Assembly: GCF_000177375.1 (NCBI RefSeq)
Contig: NZ_ADFR01000002.1
Coordinates: 1-64,000, forward strand
Origin: Bulleidia extructa W1219
GTDB taxonomy: Bacteria; Bacillota_I; Bacilli_A; Erysipelotrichales; Erysipelotrichaceae
Length of the DNA: 64,000 bases
Direction: 5' to 3'
The notes under the pieces were generated by a model. The model worked only from the letters and a program-made list of their open reading frames with translations. It did not search any database and was not told the origin of the DNA. The position numbers and the translations under genes are program-made. Below, piece after piece: positions 26,763 through 36,796 of this stretch. Positions within the stretch are counted from its first letter, which is position 1; the number at the start of each line of letters is the position of its first letter.

Positions 26763-28230
26763 GAGCTTTCTTTTCTAAAGCCTCTTTCACAAATTGAGCT
26801 TCATGAAAAGGGATTTTTTCACAACCAATCAATTGATAAGGTTCATGTCCCTTTCCTGTAAAGAAAAGAATATCTCCCTTTTGTCCTAAAGCGACTACCC
26901 GATCAATCGCCTTATGCCGATCTTTCACAAATTCATAGTGATGAACCTCTAACCCATTAACCATTTCTTTCATGATTTTCATCGGATCTTCCTCTCTTGG
27001 ATTTTCGGAAGTAAAGACCACATAATCACTATATTCCAGTGCAATCCGTCCTAAATCTTGGCGAATGGAATTATCTCGATTACCACCATCATGACCGATC
27101 ATGGTGATGATTCTTTTGTGATTCAGTTTTTTCAAAGCCGCCATCGCTTTTTCTAAACCATCCGGAGTATGAGCAAAATCCACAATGGCATGGATTCCTA
27201 AGTCATTTTCAATAGTTTGCATACGTCCTTCCACACCCGAAAAACTGCTTAATGCTTCAATCCCTTTTTCCAAATGACGTTCTAACGCATAATATGCCGC
27301 TAAAGCTGCCAACGCATTTTGCACATTAAATTCCCCAATCAAAGGAGAAATCACCGGATATTCAAGACCTTGAAATACCAAAGTAAATTCAGTTTTAGAG
27401 GCTAAATACACCATATCCTTTGCATAAAACTCAGCACTCGGATCTTTCGTACTATAGTACCAAATCGTCGCATTGCAGCGAGAGGCGATCACCTTTGCAT
27501 AAGTATCATCTTTATTTAAAATAGCTATTTTTCCATTATTTCCTGATCCTAATTGAGCAAACAAAAGGCTCTTAGCCATACCATACTCTGCCATAGTATG
27601 ATGTGTTTCTAAATGCTCATGAGTTAAATTCGTAAACACCGCTACATTAAAATCCACATTTTGAACTCTTCCCATGACTAAAGCATGAGAAGAAACCTCA
27701 GATGTGCAGATGAAAACTCCCTCTTCTTTCATCTTCGCTAAGCTCTTTTGTAGAGTTAATGAATCTGGAGTTGTATTAGGAGTATAGATATGCTCCTGGT
27801 GATACCAAATCCCATTTGTACCAATCATGCCACAGGATTTTTTATTCTTTTCAAATAAATGACGGATGATGTGCGTTGTCGTTGTTTTCCCATTCGTTCC
27901 CGTTACCCCAATCAAAGACATGGATCCACTTGGATCATGATAAAAACGCATAGCCAAAAAAGCCATCGTCTTAATCACATCTTCCACATAAACTACTGGA
28001 ATCTTGACATCGACATGTTTAGAAGCCACCAAGCAGACCGCTCCTTTTTCCTCAGCCATTTTAGCAAACTGATGCCCATCAAAAGTTGTTCCGGGAACAC
28101 AAAAGAATAAAGTGTTATCTTGAATATCCCGTGAATCTTGCGATAAATACTCAATATTCACTTCTTCAATCGTTCCTTGGATAAGGTGATAAATTTGGTT
28201 CTTTACGTCCAATAAATCCACTAATTTCAT
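26755..28230 (-). CDS. murE: UDP-MurNAc-tripeptide synthetase MurE
   Basis: A 491-aa Mur ligase that adds residue 3 of the peptidoglycan stem peptide. It has GVTGTNGKTTTTH (ATP loop) and DFAHTPDGLEKAM. The amino-acid selecting loop reads TSENPREEDP, near the DNPR motif of meso-DAP-adding enzymes but with Glu for Asp, so the added residue is uncertain (DAP or Lys). It overlaps the PAP2 gene. Confidence 0.94.
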   Translation of the reverse strand: MKLVDLLDVKNQIYHLIQGTIEEVNIEYLSQDSRDIQDNTLFFCVPGTTFDGHQFAKMAEEKGAVCLVASKHVDVKIPVVYVEDVIKTMAFLAMRFYHDPSGSMSLIGVTGTNGKTTTTHIIRHLFEKNKKSCGMIGTNGIWYHQEHIYTPNTTPDSLTLQKSLAKMKEEGVFICTSEVSSHALVMGRVQNVDFNVAVFTNLTHEHLETHHTMAEYGMAKSLLFAQLGSGNNGKIAILNKDDTYAKVIASRCNATIWYYSTKDPSAEFYAKDMVYLASKTEFTLVFQGLEYPVISPLIGEFNVQNALAALAAYYALERHLEKGIEALSSFSGVEGRMQTIENDLGIHAIVDFAHTPDGLEKAMAALKKLNHKRIITMIGHDGGNRDNSIRQDLGRIALEYSDYVVFTSENPREEDPMKIMKEMVNGLEVHHYEFVKDRHKAIDRVVALGQKGDILFFTGKGHEPYQLIGCEKIPFHEAQFVKEALEKKAHE

Positions 28231-28260
28231 AACAGCCTCTTTCTGAATAAAAAGCAGAAG

Positions 28261-29301
28261 TTATTCTTCTGCTTGTGTTTCTTTAGACTCGCTTGGGAAT
28301 AATTTTTCCTTCACTTGTGCACTGATTTGAGCCTCCATTTCCGGTGAAGATTTCAAGAAATCACGGACAGCATTGAAGCCTTGACCAATCTTTTCACCCT
28401 CATACGAAAACCAAGCTCCAGCCTTATCAATAATGTCATATTCTACCGCCAAATTAATGATTTCATCTACATGAGAGATTCCTTCACCAAAAATCATATT
28501 CACAATAGCCACTTTAAATGGTGGTGCCACTTTATTTTTAACCACTTTTATTTTCGTAGCCGAACCAACCACATCTGCACCGCTTTTTAAAGCTTCTCCC
28601 TTACGAACATCTAAACGAACCGAAGAATAAAATTTCAGTGCCCGTCCCCCTGGTGTGGTCTCCGGATTGCCAAACATAATACCGACTTTTTCACGCAACT
28701 GGTTGATAAAAATTGCCGTTGTATTTGATCGATTCATCGCTCCGGCCAACTTACGCATCGCTTTAGACATCAAACGAGCTTGAAGGCCAACTGAAGCATC
28801 CCCCATTTCACCATCCAACTCCGCTTGTGGAACTAATGCAGCTACTGAATCAATCACAACCAAATCAATACCACCTGATTTAATTAAAATCTCAGTGATT
28901 TCTAACGCTTGTTCCCCTGAATCCGGTTGCGATAAGATTAGCTTTTCAATATCTACACCCAATTTAGCCGCATATTGAGGATCAATGGCATTTTCAGCAT
29001 CAATGAAAGCACAACAGCCACCTTGCTTCTGACATTCTGCAATCGCATGCAAAGCCAATGTGGTTTTACCGGAAGATTCAGGTCCATAGATTTCAATGAT
29101 TCTGCCCTTTGGATAACCGCCAATGCCCAATGCTTTATCTAAGGCAAGGGATCCTGATGGGATCGCATCAATCGATACATCTGCTCGATCTCCTAAACGC
29201 ATGATTGATCCTTTACCATATTCTTTTTCAATTGTTTTTAAAGCTTCTTGGAGAAGTACATCTTTTTTATGTTCTGTCATAACTGCTTTCTTTTCCGCCA
29301 T
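28261..29301 (-). CDS. recA: Recombinase RecA
   Basis: A 346-aa RecA. The Walker A motif [13 protein letters not shown], the [12 protein letters not shown] segment, and the [15 protein letters not shown] and [17 protein letters not shown] regions are typical, with an acidic C-terminus. The order pgsA-recA is kept as in Bacillus, but cinA is missing between them. A search for LexA boxes upstream was not fruitful by eye. Confidence 0.98.
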   Translation of the reverse strand: MAEKKAVMTEHKKDVLLQEALKTIEKEYGKGSIMRLGDRADVSIDAIPSGSLALDKALGIGGYPKGRIIEIYGPESSGKTTLALHAIAECQKQGGCCAFIDAENAIDPQYAAKLGVDIEKLILSQPDSGEQALEITEILIKSGGIDLVVIDSVAALVPQAELDGEMGDASVGLQARLMSKAMRKLAGAMNRSNTTAIFINQLREKVGIMFGNPETTPGGRALKFYSSVRLDVRKGEALKSGADVVGSATKIKVVKNKVAPPFKVAIVNMIFGEGISHVDEIINLAVEYDIIDKAGAWFSYEGEKIGQGFNAVRDFLKSSPEMEAQISAQVKEKLFPSESKETQAEE

Positions 29302-29345
29302 AATAGCCTCCTAATTTAGTATTACCAAAGGAAATTTCTTTCCTT

Positions 29346-29939
29346 TTAAATCGTTTCAAAAATATCTTCTTTTAATTGATTTAAGTATTGAATACCGGAT
29401 AAAACAGACACAAAAGCTGCCAACCACAATAAAACAAGACTAATTGGTAAATGAAGAATTTCAAATGGCAAATTGTTCAATAGGATCAACGCTACCGTTA
29501 CCATTTGTAAAACTGTCTTCAACTTCCCCATCATACCGGCTGCCACCACCTTACCGTTACTGGAAGCAATCATTCTTGCCCCATCCACGACCGTATCACG
29601 AGCAATCATCAGAATTACCGGAATAACAGGAATTATACCTCTTGAAAGAAACAATAAAAACATGGTGGTCGTTAATAATTTATCTGCAATTGGATCCGCA
29701 AACTTACCGAAAGTAGTAATCATATGGTGTTTACGAGCATAATGACCATCTATGGCATCCGTTATTGCTGCAATGATATAAATCACCAAATTAATCATAT
29801 TGATTAAACTAATGGAAACACCCGCTACCATATAGGATGGAACTTCAATTCCAACTTGAGCATAAGGAAACAGATAAAGCAAAACAATCAGCGGGATCAA
29901 AATAATCCGAAATAAAGTTAAACGATTCGGTAAATTCAT
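29346..29939 (-). CDS. pgsA: CDP-diacylglycerol-glycerol-3-phosphate phosphatidyltransferase
   Basis: A 197-aa CDP-alcohol phosphatidyltransferase with the signature DAIDGHYARKHHMITTFGKFADPIADK (DGxxAR...G...D...D) and about six hydrophobic helices. It makes phosphatidylglycerol phosphate in the membrane. Its own promoter lies behind the rnpB terminator; GAGGAG is the ribosome site. Followed by recA. Confidence 0.95.
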   Translation of the reverse strand: MNLPNRLTLFRIILIPLIVLLYLFPYAQVGIEVPSYMVAGVSISLINMINLVIYIIAAITDAIDGHYARKHHMITTFGKFADPIADKLLTTTMFLLFLSRGIIPVIPVILMIARDTVVDGARMIASSNGKVVAAGMMGKLKTVLQMVTVALILLNNLPFEILHLPISLVLLWLAAFVSVLSGIQYLNQLKEDIFETI

Positions 29940-29962
29940 AAAACTCCTCTTTTTTCCTGTCT

Positions 29963-29971
29963 ATTATATCA
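29963..29971 (-). promoter_or_regulatory. Extended -10 promoter of pgsA
   Basis: TGATATAAT on the minus strand, immediately after the rnpB terminator and 23 nt before the pgsA ATG. The same nonamer precedes mgtE. Confidence 0.7.
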
Positions 29972-29975
29972 TAAT

Positions 29976-30008
29976 CAAAAAATAAAAAGAGGAGGCAACT
30001 CCTCTTTT
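29976..30008 (-). terminator. Intrinsic terminator of rnpB
   Basis: 10-bp stem AAAAGAGGAG/CTCCTCTTTT (29985-30008) with a GCAA-type 4-nt loop, followed by TATTTTTT on the minus strand. Confidence 0.95.
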
Positions 30009-30354
30009 CTGTATACATGCATAAGCCATGTTCTGTCCTGTTGCCAGTGCAGCCATTTATCTGTATTACTACTTTTCTTCTTTTTCATTTCAAAGTTGAA
30101 AATTCCCCTACCAAATTTGGGTTTCTCGCTTGTGGGGTTTATCTCGTTCCACTTCTTTTCTTTCGAAAAGACTACGTCACTGTGACACCTTAAGGGCTCA
30201 AATCATAGATTTCTCCGTAGACTATATTGCTCCGCCGTTATCCGAAGATACCTGACCTTATTAATTGGATCAGCACAAACACTACCATCATCGCAGATGG
30301 TGCGAGCATGGACTTTCCTCTACCATAAAGGCAGCGACCGCCTTCTGTATACAC
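30009..30354 (-). ncRNA. rnpB: RNase P RNA (type B)
   Basis: About 346 nt. Minus-strand sequence contains the universal CR-I GAGGAAAGTCC at 30310-30320 and CR-V ACAGAACATGGCTTA at 30022-30036. The two ends can pair around GTATAC as P1. It cuts 5' leaders from pre-tRNAs with the RnpA protein. It lies directly downstream of gpsB, as in many Bacillota, and has its own terminator. Exact ends are estimated from the P1 pairing. Confidence 0.93.
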
Positions 30355-30361
30355 AATTGAT

Positions 30362-30688
30362 TTATTTACGAAATACTTCCTTTTCCAAACGAGATAACCG
30401 TTTCAAAATATCCACATTCGTCATTCCGGTTGGAAAGTTTTCCTCCGAAGCCTCATGAACCTTTAAACGACCTTCCAATTCAATTTGTTTCGCTCTTAAA
30501 GAAGCATTGGTTCTTTCTAAATCTTGAAGCTGTTCATTCGCTTGCTGTAAAAGACGATCATAGGTTTGGTAATCTTGAATCACTAAATCAAAGAAGCCAT
30601 CAACCTGATCAGCGTTGTACCCTTTGAAGTCAATATCAAAACGCTTTTCAACGATAGCGACCGGATCTAAATTAAATGGTTTTGCCAT
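30362..30688 (-). CDS. gpsB: Cell division protein GpsB (DivIVA-like)
   Basis: A 108-aa coiled-coil protein with the N-terminal DivIVA membrane-binding motif (FRGYNADQVD-like: FKGYNADQVDGFFD), a coiled coil (about 40-75) and a short C-terminal helix KRLSRLEKEVF. It couples division and PBP activity. Divergent from recU-PBP1A, whose product GpsB would be expected to bind. Confidence 0.92.
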   Translation of the reverse strand: MAKPFNLDPVAIVEKRFDIDFKGYNADQVDGFFDLVIQDYQTYDRLLQQANEQLQDLERTNASLRAKQIELEGRLKVHEASEENFPTGMTNVDILKRLSRLEKEVFRK

Positions 30689-30711
30689 AAAAACCTCCCC
30701 TAGTTTTTTAT

Positions 30712-30740
30712 ATTATAAGGTTGTCTTATATGAAATTCAA
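30712..30740 (-). promoter_or_regulatory. Promoter of gpsB
   Basis: TTGAAT, exact 17-bp spacer, TATAAT on the minus strand, about 24 nt before the ATG. A GGGGAGG ribosome site follows. Confidence 0.85.
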
Positions 30741-30756
30741 TTAAGGAGAAAAATTT

Positions 30757-30775
30757 CGTGAAAATTTAGTATAAT
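30757..30775 (+). promoter_or_regulatory. Promoter of recU-pbp1A
   Basis: A perfect TATAAT ends 11 nt before the recU ATG, giving a leader of only about 4-5 nt. The upstream CGTGAAAATT is also found before parE. No clear -35. Confidence 0.6.
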
Positions 30776-30786
30776 ATCGTTACATT

Positions 30787-31365
30787 ATGATTAAATATCC
30801 AAACGGAAAAATAAAAGTTACCTTACAAACCAATGTCCATTCCGCTTACAACCGTGGCATGGAATTAGAAAGTGAGATCAATCGGTCCAATGAATACTAC
30901 TTAAATCACAAAATAGCGGTCATTCATAAAAAACCGACTCCCATTCAAATTGTTAAAGTGGATTATCCGAAAAGAAGTGCAGCCAAAATCACAGAGGCCT
31001 ATTTTCGTCAAGCTTCCACAACGGATTACAATGGCATCTATCGAGGAAAATACATTGACTTTGAGGCAAAAGAAAGCAAAAACAAAACGGTCTTCCCTTT
31101 AAAACTGATTCATCCCCATCAAATTCGTCACTTAAAAGAGATTCTCTATCATGGTGGAATCGGGTTTTTCATTATTCGTTGGGTCAGCTTAGAAGAAACC
31201 TATTTAGTCCCTGCCGAAAAAATGATACACTTTTACCAGATAACAACCCGTTCTTCCATACCGCATCATTGGTTTGAAGAAACTGGTTACTTAATCCAAG
31301 GCAATTATGTCAATCCGATCGATTATTTAAAAATCGTGAATCAGTTATATTTTGAAAAGAGGTAA
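30787..31365 (+). CDS. recU: Holliday junction resolvase RecU
   Basis: A 192-aa resolvase of recombination intermediates. It has the GMELESEIN N-terminal helix and the metal-ion active-site strand TDYNGIYRGKYIDFEAKES. Followed by a class A PBP 5 bp later, the conserved recU-ponA pair of Bacillota. The leader is very short and no ribosome site lies between the -10 and the ATG. Confidence 0.95.
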   Translation: MIKYPNGKIKVTLQTNVHSAYNRGMELESEINRSNEYYLNHKIAVIHKKPTPIQIVKVDYPKRSAAKITEAYFRQASTTDYNGIYRGKYIDFEAKESKNKTVFPLKLIHPHQIRHLKEILYHGGIGFFIIRWVSLEETYLVPAEKMIHFYQITTRSSIPHHWFEETGYLIQGNYVNPIDYLKIVNQLYFEKR

Positions 31366-31370
31366 AAATT

Positions 31371-34046
31371 GTGAAAGAAAAACAACTAACAGTAAAACCT
31401 CGTGGTAAACGTCGTTACCATGGTTTAAAAATTGCGAACACTTTAATGGCTATTTTCTTAGGAATTGAATTGGTCATTGTCTTAGTCGGAATCACTATGT
31501 TACACTCCACTCTTAGTCGAACTCCTAAATTCAAACTGGAGAACTTTAGCACCAGTCAAAGCACGTTGATTTATGATCGAGAAGGCAAACAAATTGCTGA
31601 CGTTGGTAATCAGTTACGTGAAAATGTCACTTATGAGCAACTGCCGACTTCTTTAGTGGATGCCTTCTTATCCGTTGAAGACTCTCGTTTCTTTGCCCAT
31701 AACGGCTTTGATACACCTCGCTTTACCAAGTCTGTGATTGAAACTATTCTACATAGCAATATGCAAGGTGGTTCTACTTTCACCATGCAATTAGTAAAAC
31801 TGACTTATTTTGTCAATGATGAAACGGGTAAAACTTACACTCAAAGTATTGACTATAAACTCCAACAAATCGCTTTATCCTTGAGTTTGGAGAAAAAATC
31901 CAGCAAAAAAGACATCTTCACTATGTATGTAAACAAGATGAACTTCGGCGGTATTGGAAATATTCGTGGAGTACAAAAAGCTTCTCTTCAATACTTTGGC
32001 AAGAAAGTCAGTGAATTGAGTACGTCAGAATCCGCTCTACTAGCCGGTATCGTGAATTCTCCTTATTCTTATGATCCCCATAACTATTTAGATAAAGCCA
32101 CCGCTCGTCGAGATACAGTCTTAGATTTAATGGTCTATCATGGTTATATTTCAGCAAAAGAGGGCGAATTGGCGAAAAATATCAAAGTAGAGGATTTATT
32201 AATTGATGCTAAAAAGACCTTGCCTACCGGCAATGCTAATCAGGCCTATATTGATGCCGCACTGAAAGAAGCCCAAGAAGTCACAGGACAAGACCCGTTG
32301 AGTACTTCGATGGAAATCTATACTGCTTTAGATCAAAAGACCCAAGCATTATATGAACGGATTCAAGCTAATAAAGAACCAGGTATTAACCTACATAACC
32401 GTTTAGAAGTTTGTGGTATTTCCATGAACAACCAAACAGGTGAAATTGTAGCTATGGGGGGTGGACGTAATTGGAGTAAAGGCGGTTCACAATTATTGAA
32501 TCGAGCGACACAACAATATAATCAACCGGGTTCTTCTGTAAAACCGTTCTTGGACTATGCCTTAGCTTTTGAAGATTTAGGATGGTCAACCAGTCATGAA
32601 CTCATTGATAAGCCAATCAAGTACGGCAATTGGACTTATCGAAATGCGGATGGGGAATACCTTGGTCGTGTTAATTTGAAAAAAGCGATGAACTGGTCTT
32701 TAAACACACCAGCTCTACAAGCTTTCCAAGCCGTTCAAGACAAGAGCGGACTGAGTCGTATTCAGAATTACTTAGTAGATCAATTACATTTCAAAGGATT
32801 TAATAAAGAAGATGTTGGTATCAGTTACGCCATTGGTGGTGGCTCAATGCGTGTTACCGCTGAACAATTAGCGGCAGCTCATGCCACTATGATGAATGGC
32901 GGTCATTATACGAAACCTCATACGATCACTCGTATTCGTTTCCGTAATGGTAGTAAAGCCGATTATAAAGCTGACTTTAAAAAAGAAAAAGTGATTTCTT
33001 CAGCGGCTGCTTATATGACTGCTTACTTAATGGAAACCAACGTTTCTAAGTCAGAAGTCTATAACTACATGCAGATCCTGAAGCGTTCTTATCCGGTATA
33101 CGCAAAAACCGGTACCACGGACTGGGGTAATGAGGGATTGCAGTATGGCATTCCAAAATTAGCCCAAAAAGATAAATGGATGGTCGCCGAAACAAGTCAA
33201 TATACCTCCGTTGTCTGGATGGGATTTAACTCCGCCGAAAAAGGAAAACTATCCTATATCACCAGTTCCATTGTGAATCAAAATATTCCCGGTCGAATCA
33301 ATTCCAAGTTGCTAGATGTCTTACATCGGGATAAAAAGCCAAGTGGTATTCCTAAACCAAGCGATGTTTCAACAATCAACTTCGTACGTGGTATTTTCCC
33401 TTATGTCGCTGCCAGTAAAGATCTTCCAAAGGAATTGATGACAACAGGTTATATTCGTAAAGAATTTTCTAAACTGAAATCTGCTCAGGAACAAATTGGT
33501 AAGATTCAAAATATCACAAATTTCAACGCCACTTATAATCCTGATCATACCCTGAGTCTTAACTGGGCCGCTTATCCGGATGCCAATGCCTTAAAAGAAG
33601 CGGATAAAGACAGCTTAGATATTCGTTTCTTAACAGGGCCAATTGTTTATAAGGCTCGGATTTCTCAAAACGGAAAGACTATTCAAGAAATTCAATCTAC
33701 CAAAGAAAGTCTTCAGCAGAAAATTAGCGGATTAGCCCCTAATACAGAAACACAAGTCTGCGGTTTCTATGGATATAAGAAAATCAATATCAATTCCAAT
33801 GAAGCTTGTGCCATCTTTAGAACACCCAGAGACTTAACTTTAGTACCAACCTCTAATCGAGCTTCTGATTACACCGGTTGGGCAAAAGCGAATCGTATTC
33901 ATCTTAATGTCAAAAGTACACCAACTACGGATGCTTCTAAATGGGGTTCTGTTGAAAAAATTACAAATAGTAGTGGTCAAAACATTGCCGGGACACAAAT
34001 CGATAAAGGGTCTACCGCCACTCTTTATGTATATGGCGTCAAATAG
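31371..34046 (+). CDS. ponA: Class A penicillin-binding protein 1A
   Basis: An 891-aa bifunctional peptidoglycan synthase. It has a short Lys/Arg-rich cytoplasmic tail, one transmembrane helix (about 24-45), a GT51 glycosyltransferase (EDSRFFAHNGFD, GGSTFTMQLVK, ALLAGIVNSPYSYDP), and a transpeptidase (SSVK in PGSSVKPF, SLN in WSLNTP, KTG in YAKTGTTD). The C-terminal ~200 aa is an Fn3-like or unknown domain. The start is GTG at 31371, with GAGGT upstream. Confidence 0.95.
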   Translation: MKEKQLTVKPRGKRRYHGLKIANTLMAIFLGIELVIVLVGITMLHSTLSRTPKFKLENFSTSQSTLIYDREGKQIADVGNQLRENVTYEQLPTSLVDAFLSVEDSRFFAHNGFDTPRFTKSVIETILHSNMQGGSTFTMQLVKLTYFVNDETGKTYTQSIDYKLQQIALSLSLEKKSSKKDIFTMYVNKMNFGGIGNIRGVQKASLQYFGKKVSELSTSESALLAGIVNSPYSYDPHNYLDKATARRDTVLDLMVYHGYISAKEGELAKNIKVEDLLIDAKKTLPTGNANQAYIDAALKEAQEVTGQDPLSTSMEIYTALDQKTQALYERIQANKEPGINLHNRLEVCGISMNNQTGEIVAMGGGRNWSKGGSQLLNRATQQYNQPGSSVKPFLDYALAFEDLGWSTSHELIDKPIKYGNWTYRNADGEYLGRVNLKKAMNWSLNTPALQAFQAVQDKSGLSRIQNYLVDQLHFKGFNKEDVGISYAIGGGSMRVTAEQLAAAHATMMNGGHYTKPHTITRIRFRNGSKADYKADFKKEKVISSAAAYMTAYLMETNVSKSEVYNYMQILKRSYPVYAKTGTTDWGNEGLQYGIPKLAQKDKWMVAETSQYTSVVWMGFNSAEKGKLSYITSSIVNQNIPGRINSKLLDVLHRDKKPSGIPKPSDVSTINFVRGIFPYVAASKDLPKELMTTGYIRKEFSKLKSAQEQIGKIQNITNFNATYNPDHTLSLNWAAYPDANALKEADKDSLDIRFLTGPIVYKARISQNGKTIQEIQSTKESLQQKISGLAPNTETQVCGFYGYKKININSNEACAIFRTPRDLTLVPTSNRASDYTGWAKANRIHLNVKSTPTTDASKWGSVEKITNSSGQNIAGTQIDKGSTATLYVYGVK

Positions 34047-34069
34047 GATATCTTCGGATATCCTTTTTT
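34045..34069 (+). terminator. Terminator of recU-ponA
   Basis: AGGATATC-TTCG-GATATCCT (8-bp stem, stable UUCG loop) then T-run. It begins inside the TAG stop. Confidence 0.9.
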
Positions 34070-34164
34070 GAGCATTCCTATTGCTTTTTCAAAATAATTC
34101 TTTATACTTAACCAAGCGAACGTTTTATAAGTCAAACCTATACATAATAGAAAGGAGCATTAAG

Positions 34165-34302
34165 ATGTTTTTAGTGCGTTATCAAGAAACACAAATTCAA
34201 AGTGTTGTGACCGAATACACAGATCAATATGGTCTACAAACACTTCAACAAAAAGAAAAAGATGGTACCATTACCATCCTAGATAACTGTAAAATTCGAT
34301 AG
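34165..34302 (+). CDS. Unknown 45-aa small protein
   Basis: A 45-aa protein starting MFLVRYQETQIQ with a clear GAAAGGAG ribosome site 8 nt before the ATG. No transmembrane segment or known motif. Predicted soluble, possibly one beta-sheet/helix. Likely real because of the ribosome site, but no family is recognised. Confidence 0.5.
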   Translation: MFLVRYQETQIQSVVTEYTDQYGLQTLQQKEKDGTITILDNCKIR

Positions 34303-34436
34303 GCCTCAACCTATCTCAGATCGTTGACCAAGGAATTTTCTAAATAAACTTGATCATTCGGTCTTTTTTAATACTCATTTTTATGGGTATCTATTACTTT
34401 TTTATCAATTTCTCATCATTTAGAAAGAGAAAATTC

Positions 34437-34613
34437 TTAGAATTCATAGCCACCTTCTATTAGAAATTTATCATAAGCCTCTTTCACTTCCTGATCAACG
34501 TCTGCTGATAACCCTTTAATTTCTCCTTCTCGTTGGTATTGAACCACATATTTCAAAAACCATTTAGCTTGTTCCAAATGGCTATATTCTTTCCAATTTT
34601 TCGGCAATTTCAT
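34437..34613 (-). CDS. Unknown 58-aa small protein
   Basis: A 58-aa helical protein (MKLPKNWKEYSHLEQAKWFL...) with no transmembrane segment. The ATG at 34613 has GAGGG upstream; a longer TTG frame to 34625 is less likely. Followed by no clear terminator. Function unknown. Confidence 0.45.
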   Translation of the reverse strand: MKLPKNWKEYSHLEQAKWFLKYVVQYQREGEIKGLSADVDQEVKEAYDKFLIEGGYEF

Positions 34614-34661
34614 GATTTCCCTCAATTCTGATATCGCTTTAATGAATTTTTATCAACGCAT

Positions 34662-35555
34662 CTAATTATTGAATTCCGATTCGATCTCTCGACGATCTCG
34701 ACCCATAAAGAAAAAAGCTACCGTTCCTGGTCCTGTGTGTGAACCGACCGTTGTTCCTATATCAAAATGATGAATCTTGACACCCGGATAGGCTTCTTCC
34801 AAAAGATTCGCTAAGATTTTGGCATCTTCCAAACAATCTGAATTAGAAATAAAAATAGTCTTTTGATCGGCATCGCCATACTTTTGAACCATTTCCAAGG
34901 AAGTCGTCATGGTTTTCTTCTTGCCACGAATCTTCTTGCGAACTTTCAGCTTGCCATCGGCACCAACACTCATTAACGGTTCAATGTGTAACATATTTCC
35001 CAATGTTCCCGCCGTTTTAGAAATACGACCTCCACGAATAAAATACGTTAAATCTCCTGAGAAGAACCATAACTCCACTAAATAACGAGTCTTTAAAGCA
35101 TACTCATTTAACTCTTCAATAGAACAACCGGAATCTCGCTGATTAGCCATTTGTTCCACCAACAAACCAATACCACTAGAAGCACATAAACTATCCACAA
35201 TAAAAATCTTGCGATCCGAAAACTCTTCCCGTAAAGATTCGGCCACCATACAAGCCCCATTATACGTACCTGATAAGCCTGAGGATAAACAAACATGGAT
35301 CACATCCAGCCCTTTTTCTAAAAAAGAACGGAAATAAGCATCATATTCTCCATTTGGAATTTGTGAAGTACGGGTCATTTCCCCTTGACGCATAGCCTCA
35401 TAGAAATCATGAATGGTTAATGATTCTCCAAAGTCATCTACATATTCCTTATTGCCTAAACTATAGTGGAAAGGAATGCTGGCTATCTTCCGACTTTCTA
35501 AATATTCCCTACTCACATCCGCTGTTGTTTCTGTGCTTAATACATAGTTCTCCAT
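34662..35555 (-). CDS. DegV-family fatty-acid-binding protein
   Basis: A 297-aa DegV protein, which binds fatty acids (FakB-like) to be phosphorylated by FakA. Seen are STETTADVS near the start, the TSQIPNGEYDAYF segment, HVCLSSGLSGTYNGA and GTVGSHTGPGTVAFFF. I chose the ATG at 35555: GGAGGT lies 6 nt upstream. No fakA is visible here. It may be read from its own promoter after nth; no good -10 is seen. Confidence 0.9.
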   Translation of the reverse strand: MENYVLSTETTADVSREYLESRKIASIPFHYSLGNKEYVDDFGESLTIHDFYEAMRQGEMTRTSQIPNGEYDAYFRSFLEKGLDVIHVCLSSGLSGTYNGACMVAESLREEFSDRKIFIVDSLCASSGIGLLVEQMANQRDSGCSIEELNEYALKTRYLVELWFFSGDLTYFIRGGRISKTAGTLGNMLHIEPLMSVGADGKLKVRKKIRGKKKTMTTSLEMVQKYGDADQKTIFISNSDCLEDAKILANLLEEAYPGVKIHHFDIGTTVGSHTGPGTVAFFFMGRDRREIESEFNN

Positions 35556-35613
35556 CTTCTTACCTCCATTGTTCATTATTCTAACTTGTTTAATATAAAA
35601 ATAAAAATATTTT

Positions 35614-36255
35614 CTAAACGGTTAGATTCTTATTTTTCTCATGGCAATGTTCCACAAAAGGGCATCGATAACACTGTGGTTTTCTCGCTTGACATAAATA
35701 ACGACCGAAGAAAATCATTTGATGGTGGGCTTTTGTCCACCTTTCTTTTGGTAATTTTTTCTTTAATTTTCGTTCAATGACTTCTACAGAATCTTTTTGG
35801 TATACCAACCCCAAACGCTTAGCAATGCGAGAAACATGCGTATCCACTGCTAATGATGGTAGATGAAAACACTCTCCTTGAATCACATTCGCACATTTTC
35901 TCCCCACACCGGGTAAAGAAGTCAAATCTTCCATGGAAGAAGGAATCTCTCCATGAAATCGATCCACCACCCCTTTCGCAAAACCGATAATATTGGCTGC
36001 TTTAGCTCGATATAAACCTAAACGAGCAATATAAGATTCCACCTCACGTGCCTTCGCATTCGCTAACGATTCTAAATTTGGATAAGCTTCAAATAAAGCA
36101 GGAGTCACCTGATTCACCGATACATCTGTACTTTGTGCCGAAAGAATCACCGCTATCGAAAGTTCATAGGTATTTCTTGCATTTAATTCACCTTTCGCAT
36201 CGGGAAATAGTTTTTCCAATTCTTCCACAATGTTTAAAGCCGACAAATTTTTCAT
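35614..36255 (-). CDS. nth: Endonuclease III
   Basis: A 213-aa DNA glycosylase/AP lyase that removes oxidised pyrimidines. It has the helix-hairpin-helix LTSLPGVGRKCANV with catalytic Lys, the catalytic Asp in AVDTHVSRIAKRL, and a C-terminal Fe-S cluster C-x6-C-x2-C-x5-C. The start at 36255 overlaps the dnaD stop by ATGA; the longer frame to 36315 has no ribosome site. Last gene of the parE operon. Confidence 0.94.
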   Translation of the reverse strand: MKNLSALNIVEELEKLFPDAKGELNARNTYELSIAVILSAQSTDVSVNQVTPALFEAYPNLESLANAKAREVESYIARLGLYRAKAANIIGFAKGVVDRFHGEIPSSMEDLTSLPGVGRKCANVIQGECFHLPSLAVDTHVSRIAKRLGLVYQKDSVEVIERKLKKKLPKERWTKAHHQMIFFGRYLCQARKPQCYRCPFVEHCHEKNKNLTV

Positions 36256-36782
36256 CGTTGATCCTCTAAAATTTCTTTTAGTTTGACCGAATCCGCATAA
36301 GCTGAAAGAATGCACGTTTCAATATAAGGGAAAGAAACCTTTTCATTGATTAAAGCTTCTCTTAAAGCCCAAAGAATTACTTTCACATCATATTTTTTTT
36401 GCCAGTCAGAAAGCTTTTGAAGTTCTGTTGAAGATAAAGGACGATTGAAATTTTGATCGAAGATTGAAAATAAATCACTCTTAATTTCCACCTCTTGTCG
36501 ATCATGCAAGAAAAGACCTTTCAAATCAAAGACCGGTCCTGTTTTAGAACTACGAATTTCCAAATATCCTTTTTCCAACAAAGAACTCAATTGTTTTTCC
36601 ACTTCACTTTCACTTTCACCGAGTTTTTGGCTCAACTGACTTAAACTGATCAATTGACTATGTTCATTAAAAAAATCCAACACCAAAATCAATAAAATTT
36701 CTTTTTCACTCAATTGGAACTCCTCCAGATGACTCAATATCCAATCTCGATGATGAAAATAAGGTTGTTCATACCACTCCAT
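36252..36782 (-). CDS. dnaD: Replication initiation protein DnaD
   Basis: A 176-aa DnaD with an N-terminal winged helix (ISLSQLSQKLGESESEVEKQL) and a C-terminal DnaD/DnaB_2 domain (SSTELQKLSDWQKKYDVKVI, then IETCILSAY). It helps load helicase at oriC and restart. The nth partner follows by ATGA, the dnaD-nth order known from Bacillus. Confidence 0.88.
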   Translation of the reverse strand: MEWYEQPYFHHRDWILSHLEEFQLSEKEILLILVLDFFNEHSQLISLSQLSQKLGESESEVEKQLSSLLEKGYLEIRSSKTGPVFDLKGLFLHDRQEVEIKSDLFSIFDQNFNRPLSSTELQKLSDWQKKYDVKVILWALREALINEKVSFPYIETCILSAYADSVKLKEILEDQR

Positions 36783-36796
36783 AGTTGATCCCCCTT